The notes beneath the pieces are model-generated. The model was not told where the DNA came from. It saw only the letters and a list, made by a program, of their open reading frames with translations, and searched no databases. From NCBI GenBank assembly GCA_934045075.1, contig OW203734.1, positions 3,220,269-3,284,268 of the forward strand: DNA of 64,000 bases, written 5' to 3'. Origin of the DNA: Yponomeuta sedellus. Taxonomy: Eukaryota; Arthropoda; Insecta; Lepidoptera; Yponomeutidae. The translations under genes and the position numbers were made by a program. Below are positions 9,871 through 20,937 of the stretch, piece after piece; position 1 is the stretch's first letter, and each line of letters opens with the position of its first letter.

Positions 9871-10160
9871 GTTAGTGAAGGAAGTAAAAGGAAGTGTAGT
9901 ATAGACATTAAACATCCCGGATGGGATTGAGATTCAAATGACAAAACAAGATTTAAGACTCGGAAGCGACCAAGTTGGACGGAAGTTGGGGCCATGTGGT
10001 TACCCTTAGCCTGCTGCGGTTACTTAACAGTAGAAGTTTGTGAAGTGTGTTTATTGTGATAAATGTGTTCTTTCTCTCTTTATTTTTAATTTTTAATTTA
10101 AGGTAAACTTACAGGGATCAACCACAGAGATATATAAAATCGTAATCAGTCAGTCTTGAA
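9871..10160. other. No recognised feature
   Basis: AT-rich DNA with no open frame I can support and no match to the other repeats in the window. Confidence 0.4.
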
Positions 10161-10204
10161 CTAGGCAGCAAATGCTGCTTTAGATTTGATTGCTTAGAGT
10201 TATA

Positions 10205-10620
10205 AATGTACCTGTATTCAAATTCTGTTTTGTGCAATACTAATGACAATTTCACTTTCTTTATTATTTGCATGTTATATGTACCTTATTCAATTTTTGT
10301 TAGCAATACTGACAATTTAACTTTCTACATTATTTAACATTTAACATTTTTACATACAGGCACATACATTGCTTCTGGCCCCACACTAGGATACCCTGTG
10401 TCGTGGGAACCAGAAACAACGACGTCACAAACATGTAAACATCCAAGACCTGGACTTTTTTTTTTCCAGCCAGGATTCGAACCCGGGACCTCTTGCATGG
10501 TAGGCACGCGCTACCGCTACGCCACAGAGGTCGTCAATTATATTTGCAATGTTGTATCTACCTTATTAAATTTTTGTTGGCAATACAGACAATTTCACTT
10601 TTTTTATTGCTTGTAATGTG
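10205..10620. repeat. Tandem repeat of about 65-70 bp split by a SINE
   Basis: Three diverged units share 'tgtaccttattcaattttt', 'gcaatactgacaattt' and 'ctttctttatt'. They lie at about 10207-10272, 10273-10337 and 10548-10620. The SINE at 10338-10540 separates the second and third units, so the array predates the SINE insertion. Confidence 0.6.
10338..10540 (-). repeat. tRNA-derived SINE (family S3), full length
   Basis: On the minus strand the head reads 'gacctctgtggcgtagcgg' (box A region), then box B 'cgggttcgaatcctgg'. A T-rich spacer, 'ccaggtcttggatgtttac' and 'gtgtggggccagaagcaatg' complete the body. Copies lie at 58335-58522 (minus) and 16590-16695 (plus, headless). Intact boxes suggest it could have been transcribed by RNA polymerase III. 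Confidence 0.75.
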
Positions 10621-10884
10621 TCAATAATATAAATCAATAATGAAGTAAAGTAAACGGACATTCTAGCTATTATTAATGTCTTTGTTTAATTCAATGCAAG
10701 TGATATTAAAATTATTAAATTATAACAAAATCGTAGATTTTAGTACTTGACAAGTTTTATTTCATAATGGTATTTTATTAGTGGCAGTTTTACGCAAATA
10801 AATTTTAATCGTATTATATTTTATTTACATATTATAACGTAGGTACCTGACAGAATGTGAAATCATATTTAATAAGATGTGACC

Positions 10885-11402
<518 letters not shown>

Positions 11403-11415
<13 letters not shown>

Positions 11416-11935
11416 GTTATATTTTTTCCGTTGGTGGCGCTAGGTAGCATCATGAAGCGCCTTAAGCCACGCATGCCCACCGCGGATTTACAATGTAAGC
11501 GTTGATATATTATTATGTAAACACCTCAGATACCCAGCTTTCCTCACGTACCTTTACCCACATTCAATCAACATTAATCCGCACGCGTATCATACAACGT
11601 TTTTCAACACAATTGCGAGAAAACAGCACGATTAAATAAACTTTATCATTCGAATATTCGCGTCGCAACAACTTTGACCTCAGAACAATTAAACCAAACT
11701 TTGACGTAGATTATAAATATGAAAATGGCGGGTTCAGGAGAGCGGTAGTAGCAGAGCGGTGTAGAACGCCGGCTTCTCAATCGGGAGGTCGTGCCTGGGA
11801 TACCAGTAGACCAACAAGGCAGTCATAGCCTCTGAAATCATAGATCACGTAACAGTATAGTATAATTCATTACAAATAATTATTACGGTGCTAACTAGCG
11901 CCACCAACGGAAAAAATATAACTTGTGTTATAATA
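11403..11935. mobile_element. TIR element of 533 bp, non-autonomous
   Basis: Perfect inverted ends of about 41 bases: 11403-11443 and 11895-11935. The inner half reads 'ccgttggtggcgctag' and the outer half 'ttataacacaagttat'. No transposase frame lies inside. Near 11740-11810 is a degenerate tRNA-like stretch with a weak box B. Related single ends occur at 12300-12390, 50210-50300 and 52080-52165. The left end abuts an (ATT)n LINE tail, so the exact outer base is uncertain. Confidence 0.7.
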
Positions 11936-12400
11936 CGTTTTTATCTAAAAGTGAACATGAGAAATTTTATATATTTTATTATTTTATAAAGGAGGAAAAA
12001 CAGAATCAACAACAAGCACTTAAATACAGTAAACTACTTAGCTTATTAAATAGTGCTCATAGTGCTGACTAACGCCACCAATGGAATAAAATATCATTAT
12101 GCAAGCACAATTAGAGCTTTTGCATAATGAGATTAGCGTCGGATTTTTTTTAAAAAAGCTTCGTTAAATTAAAAAAAACCGTTGTTTTGAACTTTGAGCG
12201 AATTTATTAATACGTATGTAGCAAATATCCATATAGGATGTTTATAAATATGACCACCAATACAAGCGATTCTCACTGGTCATATTGGTATGACATGCCA
12301 GCATGACCACCAAGAAACGGGGAAAATCATAACTTTTTTTATAATACGTTTTTATCTAAAAATGAACATGAGAAATCTTAACAACTGTGATAACAATTTT

Positions 12401-12621
12401 AAAAACCTATTTAGAGGCTAAAAAGTGATGCAATTTACTTCAACCAGATGTCGCTGCCTGTACGTGATACAGAGAATAGTGTAAAGAGGTTCGAAATTTC
12501 ACTGATGCCGGTGAGTCGCCCATTGGCTCAGTTGGATAGAGCGTTGGCACGGATAGCCAGAGGTCGCGGGTTCGAATCCCGGCATGGGTGGAATTTTTAG
12601 CCTCTAAATAGGTTTTTAATG
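12401..12621 (+). repeat. tRNA-like repeat S1 with both terminal inverted motifs
   Basis: A compact S1 copy bounded by 'aacctatttagaggctaaaa' at 12401-12424 and its complement at 12594-12617. The tRNA-like core is at 12517-12590, with box A 'tggctcagttgg' and box B 'gggttcgaatccc'. This copy best shows that S1 can exist as a short unit with about 24-bp inverted ends. Confidence 0.75.
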
Positions 12622-12639
12622 TAGTAATGTTTGTTCTTT

Positions 12640-13490
12640 TGTACGCCACGCTAATATAAGCTACTCTAAATACTAATCCTGCGCAGACGAAGTCGCCGGC
12701 AGTATCTAGTACAAAATAATTACAAATGTTATAGTACAATTGGAGGCCTTATTGCAAAATGCAAATTTTTCCAGACAACCCTATGATGGAAATTTGCTGA
12801 AGGAAAATAGAAAGATAATATGCAAATATGAATATTGATACATACTTACGCTTAATAATAACATATTTACATATCTAAAATAAAAAATAAATCTAAGCAA
12901 AATAATTAAAATTTATTTTAGTTTGTGTCGTTGCGCCCGCACTTTGGCGGCCTATTATAATGTGGATAGACCTTTAATCGACGAATCCTTTTGAAATTCA
13001 AGCACTAATCGTCTAATTTATAAAAACATGATTCCAATAAAATATTGCTCAGAGGCATTTTAAACAGACTGTGGTAAAACGAAAAATTTATTTACAGATT
13101 ATTAAAATTGCCTTTGAGGAGTGTATAGATGAATTGTGTTTTTATGAATTAGACTGTTACTATCTGTAAATCCAAATCATAAAACGAAGGAATGCCACAT
13201 TGTTACGAATTCTCAATCTTTTCAATCTTTTTTTAATAAATCATATGTACTTTTATTTTTTATTGCAATCACAATAATTTGCACTAATGGCATCATGGCG
13301 AGCACATGTCAACTCTGCGCGCGCACTACAAATTCCAATATTCCTGCATCGCGCAATTCAATGACATACCATAAAATAACGTCCGGCTAACAATAGTTGG
13401 ACCGACCGTCCCCAGGCATACGATCTGCCTGGCGGGAAATTTCCCTTTATAGTGGAGCACAATCACCCGCTCTTCCCTATAGCCTCATTA
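12640..13490. other. AT-rich DNA with a reversed LINE tail (T1)
   Basis: About 12720-12850 is a reversed T1 LINE tail ('caattggaggccttattgc', 'aatatgaatattgatacat'). Bases 12850-13490 show no coding sequence or repeat I recognise apart from general AT richness. Confidence 0.4.
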
Positions 13491-13497
13491 CAATGTT

Positions 13498-13975
13498 ATG
13501 ATGAAGCGCTCGTGGCCTAGTCGAACCGAGTGATTGGAATCAATAACTTGAGATAAGCAACAAGAGGCGCGATCAGGTACCGCTAGTGGCATTTTTTCCG
13601 AACGCTGCCGCGCACGTGAAGCCGTTGGTGGCAGCTATCATGTAATGGCAGTCGTTAAGCCATGTGAAATTCTCTACATTATCACTAAAATGCTCTATTT
13701 TTTTACTCACTAATCTTTATACATGTAATTCTACTGTACGTGTTCACTGAACTCCTCCTAAACCGCGGGACAGATTTGCCATGTAAGATTGACAGATTTT
13801 TCATGCTAAGCCTTGTTAGAGGCCTTATGGGGCTTTGATAACTTCTGCCTTACAATGCCGGAGGGCAATCCTCCACCAATCCGGACTTGGCCTCCGTCGT
13901 GAAGTATGGCCTAACCTTCCTGCGATACAGGAAGAGACCCGTACCCCAGCAGTGGGGACATACAAGGGTTGATAT
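13498..13975 (+). repeat. 5S-derived SINE with internal foreign segment
   Basis: The head 'gcgctcgtggcctagtcg' and tail 'aacccggacttggcc'-type motifs are present, but about 13665-13805 is unrelated AT-rich sequence ('gaaattctctacattatcac' to 'gtgttcactgaactc'). The same extra segment follows the same head at 14693-14925. It is therefore a shared subfamily feature, not a private insertion. Confidence 0.65.
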
Positions 13976-14692
13976 TTTAACAATACAATATAGCCTCTAA
14001 CTTCATGACAATATGGATTAGTTTAGATCGGAATCAAAAAATTACTGGTCTTCCTTACAGAGAACGAATTTGTAAAAAAAAGCTTCTTCACGCCCGCGCT
14101 CGGCGTGCTAGACCTCTAACTCAATCACTAGAATCGGCGTTAAACGCGATTTGCAAATCCCGTAGCACGGGAGCAAAACCTAATTGAATTCAGCTCTTTA
14201 ATGAGATTTTAGCTGTACGCCTGAGACAAGGGATGGTAAAGCAATTTGTTGCGAGGAGCTATTAACAAATTGACACCGGCTGATTTATAACTTTTGTTAA
14301 CAATTCTGAAATGTCAAAAATTGAATTTCCGTCTATAATTCGAAATATATACGTCCGAATGTTATTGTTTAGTCTTGCTTTTTTATAAACTAAATCTATA
14401 TCTATATTAATAAAACCAACCTAACCTAAGTATATTAATATTTGAAATTATTCAATACCTAAAAGTCAAATACTAGGTAGTAACATGTAACTTTAAAGCG
14501 TTTTAAAATTCACTAAGCCGCAGTTTCTGCGCTACTTTGAATAAAACCTTTTCATTTTGCTGATAATACTAAAATTATCACTTTTTAATGAAAATAATAA
14601 ATGTAGAGTTTCTTCGTTAGCTTTTCCTCCACATAATCTATGCGAAACCAACGACTTTATTCTTTATCAAGTAGACATATTTTTTTATAATA
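13976..14692. other. No recognised gene
   Basis: Includes an open frame at 14005-14187 with no recognisable domain. About 14505-14560 resembles a LINE tail found reversed at 47222-47280 ('gccgcagtttctgcgctac'). The rest is AT-rich. Confidence 0.4.
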
Positions 14693-14925
14693 GTGAAGCG
14701 CTCGCGGGATGGCTGACCGTCCCGTTACTACAGCTAGTGGCATTTTTCCGAGCGCTTCCGTGCTTCGCAAGGCACGTCAAGCCGTGGGTTAAGGCTGTCA
14801 TGTAATGGCAGTCGTTAGCCATGTGAAATTCTTTACATTGTCTCTAAAATGCTCTATTTATTTACTCACTAATATTTATACATATAATTCTACTGTACGT
14901 GTTCACTGAACTCTGTTTTTTTTTA
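14693..14925 (+). repeat. 5S-derived SINE, chimeric subfamily
   Basis: Starts at the SINE head, skips part of the 5S-like block, continues through 'gtggcatttttccgagcgc' and 'ttcgcaaggcacgtcaagcc', then runs into the same AT-rich segment as 13665-13805. The tail with 'aggaagagacccgtgcc' is absent. Confidence 0.6.
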
Positions 14926-15985
14926 TTTGAGTGTTTGAATGTTTTTTTTTGTATACGTTTAGATGGTTTAGATTCACAAATCAGAATCGTTTTGAATATG
15001 GACAACGTCTGTCGGGTCCGCTAGTTTTATTTTTATATTTCTACTCTTTGTTACTGCTAATTAGCAGATTACTCAAACTACTTTTAATAAAAAAATATAT
15101 TAAAAAAGCAAAATAAAAACTCAATAAAAACAAATACACAGAATAAAAATATACAAAAAAAATTTACATTCTAACTTCTAATGTATCAAATAAAATTAGA
15201 TTTTAGTACAAAGAACCAATAGATGTTTATCAATGAAGAATAATACACAACAAGGTGACGTGCGGACAAACATGGCAATGAAATAAAACTTTCGTAAGCA
15301 CAACACATTGTAGACTTTTAGACAAGCAACCGACGACGCGAGCTCCGTCTCTGCTCACCATGATTAAGCTCTGCGAATCGGAGCGAAACCTGGTCGGACT
15401 TTTCCGATATAACAACACCCGTAAGTAAATCCGGACTAAAAGTCTACAATGGCAATGAAAGATTTCGGGATTTAATATTTTTTTTTGGAGTATCCATTAT
15501 TCTTATTAACAAAATGTTTAGTGCTACACATAGATTACCATATCATCTAACCGTAAAAAAATGTTAGAACATTAACACTTTCTTTTTTATTACCAATTTC
15601 ATTGGTGCCACGCAATTTTTAGTTCCGGGAAATTCACCCTTAGATTGGATCCGCTTTTGATTCAGTTTTAGCCAAATATAATTCTTAACATTCAACATTG
15701 TGAACATCTTTTCCGTTCACCTAGATTAGATCCGATAAATTTTTGTAAGTGGGTTTTCATTTTAATACAAGATGTTTTTTACCAAGTCTGTTCGGTCCAG
15801 TCGAAAACACTCTCGTTGTCAACAGATAAAAACTCAGAAAAAAATCCACTGCATTCACTATTGAGCAAATGAGACCAAAATTTAATATTGTAACCAAAAG
15901 CCGAAAAAGTTTTTATGTATAAGACACTGGCCATTTGTAATTGTTTTGAAAACGTCGATTATTTAAAAGTAAAAATACTACTGTG
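14926..15985. other. AT-rich DNA with Helitron-like end and small inverted repeat
   Basis: At 15000-15025 'gacaacgtctgtcgggtcc' then CTAGT looks like a Helitron-type 3' terminus. 15309-15323 and 15438-15452 are inverted 15-mers ('attgtagacttttag') enclosing a GC-richer segment with no family I can name. The rest holds no supported feature. Confidence 0.35.
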
Positions 15986-16185
15986 TGACTTCCTTTTATT
16001 CCCTAAAATTAAAAATCAGCTCAAAGGGATACAGTTTTCATCGCCGGAAGACGCGCTAGCAGCGTTTGAGAAGCTCGTGGAAGAATGTCTGCGGAGGACT
16101 GGAAAAAATGTTTTGAAAATTGGTTCAGACGCATGAAACTTTGTATAGAGGCTGGTAGAGAGTTCTTTGAAAAGATTCAATAAAA
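15985..16185 (+). pseudogene. mariner transposase, C-terminal relic
   Basis: Plus-strand codons give 'CDFLLFPKIKNQLKG' and 'FSSPEDALAAFEKLVEE'. After a frameshift they continue as 'EDWKKCFENWFRRMKLC' and 'EFFEKIQ' with a TAA stop at about 16182. This is the standard end of mariner (Tc1/mariner superfamily) transposases. The catalytic domain upstream is gone. It lies only about 90 bases before the GPCR exon. Confidence 0.75.
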
Positions 16186-16274
16186 ATATTTTTTACATAT
16201 TAGTTAGCTTTTTTGACCGAGACCTGCTTACTTTTTTTTCAGATTACCTAACCTCACATTCTCGTTGTCCTCAG

Positions 16275-16396
16275 ATTGGTTGGAAGTATACTAACGCGTG
16301 GTTGGCAGGCAACCTACTCTGCAAACTACTGCTGGTACTGCGAGCTTTCGGTCTTTACCTGTCCTCCAACATCCTCGTCTGCATCTCAATTGACAG
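16275..16396 (+). CDS. GPCR exon A: extracellular loop 1 end and TM3 (GnRH/AKH/corazonin-receptor-like)
   Basis: A 122-base internal exon, phase 0 in and phase 2 out. The acceptor AG is at 16273-16274 after a pyrimidine-rich stretch; the donor is GTAAGT at 16397. It encodes IGWKYTNAWLAGN, the conserved TM3 cysteine in 'LLCKLLLVLRAFGLYL', then 'SSNILVCISID' and the first two bases of an Arg codon. The AGN..C, FGLYLSS and CIS.DR pattern is typical of insect receptors for adipokinetic hormone, ACP or corazonin. Splitting the DRY-motif Arg codon by a phase-2 intron is a classic class A GPCR feature. Exon B at 44569 completes the codon. Which receptor it is cannot be settled from two exons. Confidence 0.88.
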
Positions 16397-16559
16397 GTAA
16401 GTTGTATGTGAAAAGATAAAGATTCATTTATTTGCATAAATAAACATGTGTCAATGTAGATGTGTTTAGGGGTAAGGTTCATGATCATTGCTTTGGCATT
16501 CAGTAGAGTTATTCAGTATTGATATAGTATTGTATGTGAGTAATCATTGTTTATTAGTA

Positions 16560-16955
16560 TGTTCGATCCCTAGCTGGTAACAAAAAAAAACCCAGGTCTT
16601 GGATGTTTACATGTTTGTGATGTCGCTGTTTCTGGTTCCCACGACACAGGGTATCCTAGTGTGGGGCCAGAAGCAATGTATGTGCCAGTATGTAAATATT
16701 ATGTTTTGTATGTAGATTGCAGAAAATATGTATTTGAGTGTTAGTTTATATTTTTTGTACTATTATTTGTATTTAAACTATATTTGTATTATGTAAGTAG
16801 TTACATAGTTTATGTAATAAATCAATCCCATTCTTCCCCTTCGACTATCCGCATCATTGTGGGTTACCTGGAAGATAATACTATCTATTATAAAGCTCGC
16901 CTTTGTACAAATTAGTTTTTGGTGCAATAAAGAATTTTCATTCATTCATTCAATA
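16560..16955 (+). repeat. SINE S3 body joined to LINE tail (T2)
   Basis: 16590-16695 is the body of SINE S3 without its head ('cccaggtcttggatgttta', 'gggtatcctagtgtggggcc'). It is followed by an AT-rich stretch and the tail 'gggttacctggaagataata' ... 'gctcgcctttgtacaaatt' ... (ATTC)n. The tail recurs at 57960-58192. This may be one composite SINE whose end is borrowed from a LINE. Confidence 0.55.
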
Positions 16956-17079
16956 GTATCTACAAGTGCATGCATTACTGCGGTCTTAAATATAACATTG
17001 TCGTGTTACTTTTCATGTTATACTGCAACATATTTTGCCACAAGGCGGCGCGCAAATAGGAGGTTCGCCTTAACATAAT

Positions 17080-17340
17080 AATTATTAATAAGTCACAAAA
17101 TAAAGCTATAAAAGTATGTCAAGATAAAGACAAAAATGACACATTGTTATTACCAAATTGGGTCAAAAGGAAGCAGTCACATGATAAATAATTAGATATT
17201 AGGTCCTTATTATGACATAAGCGTTTCGTCGTATTGGCCACTTTGATTTGTAATATCTCCTCTTTGGTTAAGAATCCAAAATTCAAATTTATAAATATAT
17301 TTAGCTGGCATATTTGAGTTTCGAAAACAGTCGTTCATTT
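17080..17340. other. No recognised feature
   Basis: AT-rich intron sequence before the S1 pair; nothing supportable. Confidence 0.4.
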
Positions 17341-17343
17341 TAT

Positions 17344-17640
17344 ACTATTTTTATTTTTAATGCACTAACCCGTGCTAAGGAACAAATTTAAAAACCTATT
17401 TAGAGGCTAAAAATTTCACCCATGCCGGGATTCGCACCCGCAACCTCTGGCTATCCGTGCCAGCGCTCTACCAATTGAGCCAATGGGCGACTCACGGCAT
17501 CAGTGAAATTTCGAACCTCTTTACACTATTCTCTGTATTACGTACAGGCAGCGACATCTGACTTAAGCAAATTGCATTACTTACAGCCCCGACTACCTAT
17601 TTTGCAGTTAGGTTTAACATCGGAACGAAATGATCGGAAC
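17344..17640 (-). repeat. tRNA-like repeat S1, minus copy of an inverted pair
   Basis: Core at 17417-17489. Box B is mutated (ttcgcaccc, where other copies have ttcgaaccc). It ends near 17630 in a short (GAAAT)n-like patch, and a plus-strand S1 tail begins at about 17672. Confidence 0.75.
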
Positions 17641-17671
17641 GGAATGAAATGAATGAATGAAATGATGAAAT

Positions 17672-18030
17672 GAAGGATCGGCATGGGTGAAATTTTTAGC
17701 CTCTAAATAGGTTTTTAAATTTGTTCCTTAGCACGGGTTAGTGCATTAAAAATAAAAATAGTATAATGATGTGGGTACAGTGACATCGTTCCGATGTTAA
17801 ACCTAACTGCAAAGTAGGTAGTCGGGGCTGTAAGTAATGCAATTTGCTTAAGTCAGATGTCGCTGCCTGTACGTAATACAGAGAATAGTGTAAAGAGGTT
17901 TGAAATTTCACTGATGCCGTGAGTCGCCCATTGGCTCAATTGGTAGAGCGCTGTCACGGATAGCCAGAGGTTGCGGGTTCGAATCCCGGCATGGGTGAAA
18001 TTTTTAGCCTCTAAATAGGTTTTTAAATCA
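17672..18030 (+). repeat. tRNA-like repeat S1, plus copy of an inverted pair
   Basis: A partial tail (17672-17768) followed by a full unit with core 17925-17997. With the minus copy at 17344-17640 it repeats the head-to-head arrangement seen near 1.5 kb and 25.8 kb. The anticodon arm of this copy reads 'ctgtcacggatagccag'. Confidence 0.75.
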
Positions 18031-18078
18031 GTCGTTCATTTGTTTTTTTGCTCATTTGTTTTTTCTTTGGAGTCTCTC

Positions 18079-18285
18079 ATCTCGGACAATGGAGAACTTG
18101 AAATATCGCGATATTACCGAGTACGAGTTCCACCATGGCACCAGTGCTGCAGAAACGGCTCGAAGGCTTAATTATATGTATGGCGGCGGTATCCCAAGAG
18201 AAAACACATTGCGTTTTTGGTTCCCACGACTTCATGTTCCCTCATACAAAACGCCAAAACGACCTAATATAAAATTATGATCATA
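18079..18285 (+). pseudogene. mariner transposase, N-terminal relic
   Basis: Plus-strand translation from the ATG at about 18089 gives 'YEFHHGTSAAETARRLN', then 'ENTLRFWFPRL'. This matches the paired helix-turn-helix DNA-binding region of mariner transposases of the group that includes the SETMAR ancestor. It stops after about 63 residues. No catalytic domain or terminal repeats are seen. Confidence 0.7.
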
Positions 18286-18590
18286 ATGTTGTGATGGCCG
18301 GTTAATTGAAATTAAAATGTATTATTCAGGAATTTTCTGAGGCTGTAATGACATTTGTCAAAAAAAAAATTAAACTTTTTCTTGAGTACAAAATACACGT
18401 ATATTTTTTATTTAGCTTATAATTATACTTCTTGCTGCAAAACACAGGCGTTCACTTAGGGAGAGAATATGCGCGTCGCGATGTTTTCCGTCACAGATAG
18501 CAGGTTTATTTCTACTAAAACCTCCCAAACGTACGTAGCTTAGAAAACGAAGTACATGCCGGAATTCAAACCCAACACCTAACACTCTTT
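18286..18590. other. No recognised feature
   Basis: AT-rich sequence with no coding signal. Confidence 0.4.
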
Positions 18591-18594
18591 CCCA

Positions 18595-18800
18595 AACCTT
18601 TTTTTTTGTGGGGAAATCCTCATGGATACCCTGCCACTAGGGATGGCGACAGGGTTATGCCGGACTCTTACCGGCTAACACCCCATTAGGTTCCTTCTCA
18701 CGCCTGCAGCGAGTTGGCGAGAACGCTTTCGCATTCTTCCTTAGCCCCGCCAGCACCAGTCCTGGTGGACCCCCCCTCCACCATTACCTTCCAAACCTTC
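18595..18800. repeat. Dispersed repeat, 'gtggggaaatcctcatgga' type
   Basis: A T-run followed by 'gtggggaaatcctcatgga', 'gccggactcttaccggcta', 'acaccccattaggttcctt' and a C-rich end. This resembles an abundant lepidopteran LINE-tail repeat. There is only one copy here, so I cannot define its ends. Confidence 0.4.
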
Positions 18801-19782
18801 CTAAGCCTGTGAAAAGAAGTGAACCAGGAGGCAGGGGGTAGGATGGCGAGAGAAAGTCGAAACGTGTGATGCAGTCGGCGGTGTATTCGAGCATAGACAA
18901 AGAAGAGCCTTAAAAACTAGAAACTTCTAATTATATTGGTTTCGTACAAAAAAGGCGACAACAGCGCCATCTAGTGGCATACCCCCGAACAAGCTATCAC
19001 GCTGATAGCTAAATATAGATTGGGTTAGGAAATCATGGCGTGAAGTAGGTCGGGTAATCGCCATCAGATGGCGGCACCCGTTTAGTTGTGATTCTACCCG
19101 GGTATTTACCTGAAATGGGTAGATTCGCGGGAATATTCCCATTGAATCTACCCGACGGGTATTTATGAGGGTAAATACGTTTATTGGTGTTTTCGTTTGC
19201 TAAAATAGATTGCATTACCGTTAAATCCATTTTTACTCACGAGCCTCAGGACTATATTCAATATCTTTCATTCTTTTTTGACGAAAGAACGAAATAAGTA
19301 TATCTCAAGAAAATAACTTTTTTGTGATGGACTTATTTCATGAATTATTGAGAGATTGTTAAAGATTCTTACTTAGTAATTATCCGCCCGAGAGTAAATA
19401 ACCATAAATATCAGTTTCTACTGAGTATTTAACGAAAACTGACAGTAAATATTTTTAATTGGTTTTTTACAGTAAAATCTTTTAGTTAGGGTCTTATTTG
19501 ATCGGTATTGATGAGATCTTTGTTTAAACTTGGGGTGCATGTTCTGATGATAGCGCTGGAAGGTTTTTATGGGATCTCCTTAACGGATAGCAGTAGACCA
19601 TTTGAGTTTGTATTTATTCGATTAGTATTTATGAGATCTTTGTTGAAACTTGGTGACAAGTTCTTAGATGGCACAGCAAAGTACCCAAATTCTAGTGCCA
19701 ATATCAGACCCTTCAGACACTAGATCTTCACAATGGATAGCAGGAAACTATTCGAGTTTCGCCTTATTTAATCTGTATTATT

Positions 19783-20860
19783 AATCCCTCTAAGACTCAA
19801 GTTATTGTTATCGGCAGTCCTAGAATGATATCGCGGATCAAGTGGGACCAGCTTCCAAGAGTTCAATTTGACGGTGTCGTAATTCCCTTCAGTGAGAAGG
19901 TCAAGAGCTTGGGGGTCATTATCGATAGGTGTCTAACTTGGTCGCCTCAGCTAGCGGAGGTGAGTCGGAAAATATTCGCTTCAGCGGCCTCTCTGAGGAG
20001 GTTACGGAACTTTCTACCAACTGCGACCAAAATTGCACTTGCGCAATGTCTGTTGCTACCTATCCTCGACTACGCTGATGCCAGCTATCTTGATGTCACC
20101 GAAGTGCAACTTAATAAACTTGAGCGCCTCCAAAACTTTGCGATAAGATTCATATTTGGTTTACGCAAATATGACCACGTCTCCGAATTCCGCGCTAAGC
20201 TCAAGTGGCTTTCCATCCGTTTTCGTAGGAATGCTCACATTCTCTCTCTTCTGTACTCAATACTGTTCAATCCAGCCACTCCTTCTTATCTTAAAGAGCG
20301 CTTCGGTGATTCCCACAACCGGGCATTAAGGTCTGACCTGAATATGTCGCTGAAGACTCCAACTCACTCGACGAGGTTCTTCAGCGACTCGTTTACCGTA
20401 ACGGCCACTCAGCTGTGGAATGATCTTCGGGTATCAATAAGGCGCTCCCCTTCCTCAGCTGTCTTTAAAAGCAAAGTTAAGGAGTTTTATCTGTCCCTGC
20501 AAGTTTAGTATTCGTGCATTGTCCATTTCATTTTGTCTTTTCCGTATGTCTCCATATAGGTACACAATATTGTATTTATTTCCTCATCGCGTAGATTGTT
20601 ATTATAACGTATTTATGTAAGTTTATCATAACTATGTGTGTAACTGTTTATGTAGGTGTATTGTTATTTATATAAGTAGTGCATTAAAATATTCATATTT
20701 GCACCGACTACCCGTCTCTAATTTCCTTCAGCAACTTTCCGTCGTAAGGTTGTCTGGAAGAAATTGCTTTTAGCAATAAGGCCGCCAATTGTACTTTGTA
20801 TCTTTACATGTTTTATAATATGTGCTCTGGTGTACAATAAAGAATATTCTTATCTTATCT
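19783..20860 (+). mobile_element. 5'-truncated LINE insertion with empty-site evidence
   Basis: The insertion carries the last part of an RT polyprotein, a T1 3' UTR and a (TCTTA)n-like tail. It is flanked by the 7-base direct repeat TATTATT (19776-19782 and 20861-20867). The inverted copy of the locus at 26.1 kb has the uninterrupted target, so this is a clean filled versus empty site pair. Confidence 0.85.
19786..20508 (+). pseudogene. LINE RT C-terminal region, truncated
   Basis: The reading frame enters at 'NPSKTQVIVIG', just after the YADD region of a reverse transcriptase. It continues to the natural end with 'SLGVIIDRCLTW', 'ALAQCLLLPILDYAD' and 'TQLWNDLRVSIR'. This is the thumb and C-terminal region of a Jockey/CR1-superfamily LINE. 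It is open to the stop at 20508, but the catalytic half is missing through 5' truncation at insertion. Confidence 0.8.
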
Positions 20861-20937
20861 TATTATTGAGATCTTAAACAGAACTTTCTGATAAGATCTG
20901 ATTACGGCAAAGTAAGGTGATTAGTTATTTAGATCTG

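Noticed and set aside
16167..16400. Stand-alone 77-residue protein
   Set aside because: Only 16275-16396 is conserved; the rest is intron sequence with splice signals on both sides.
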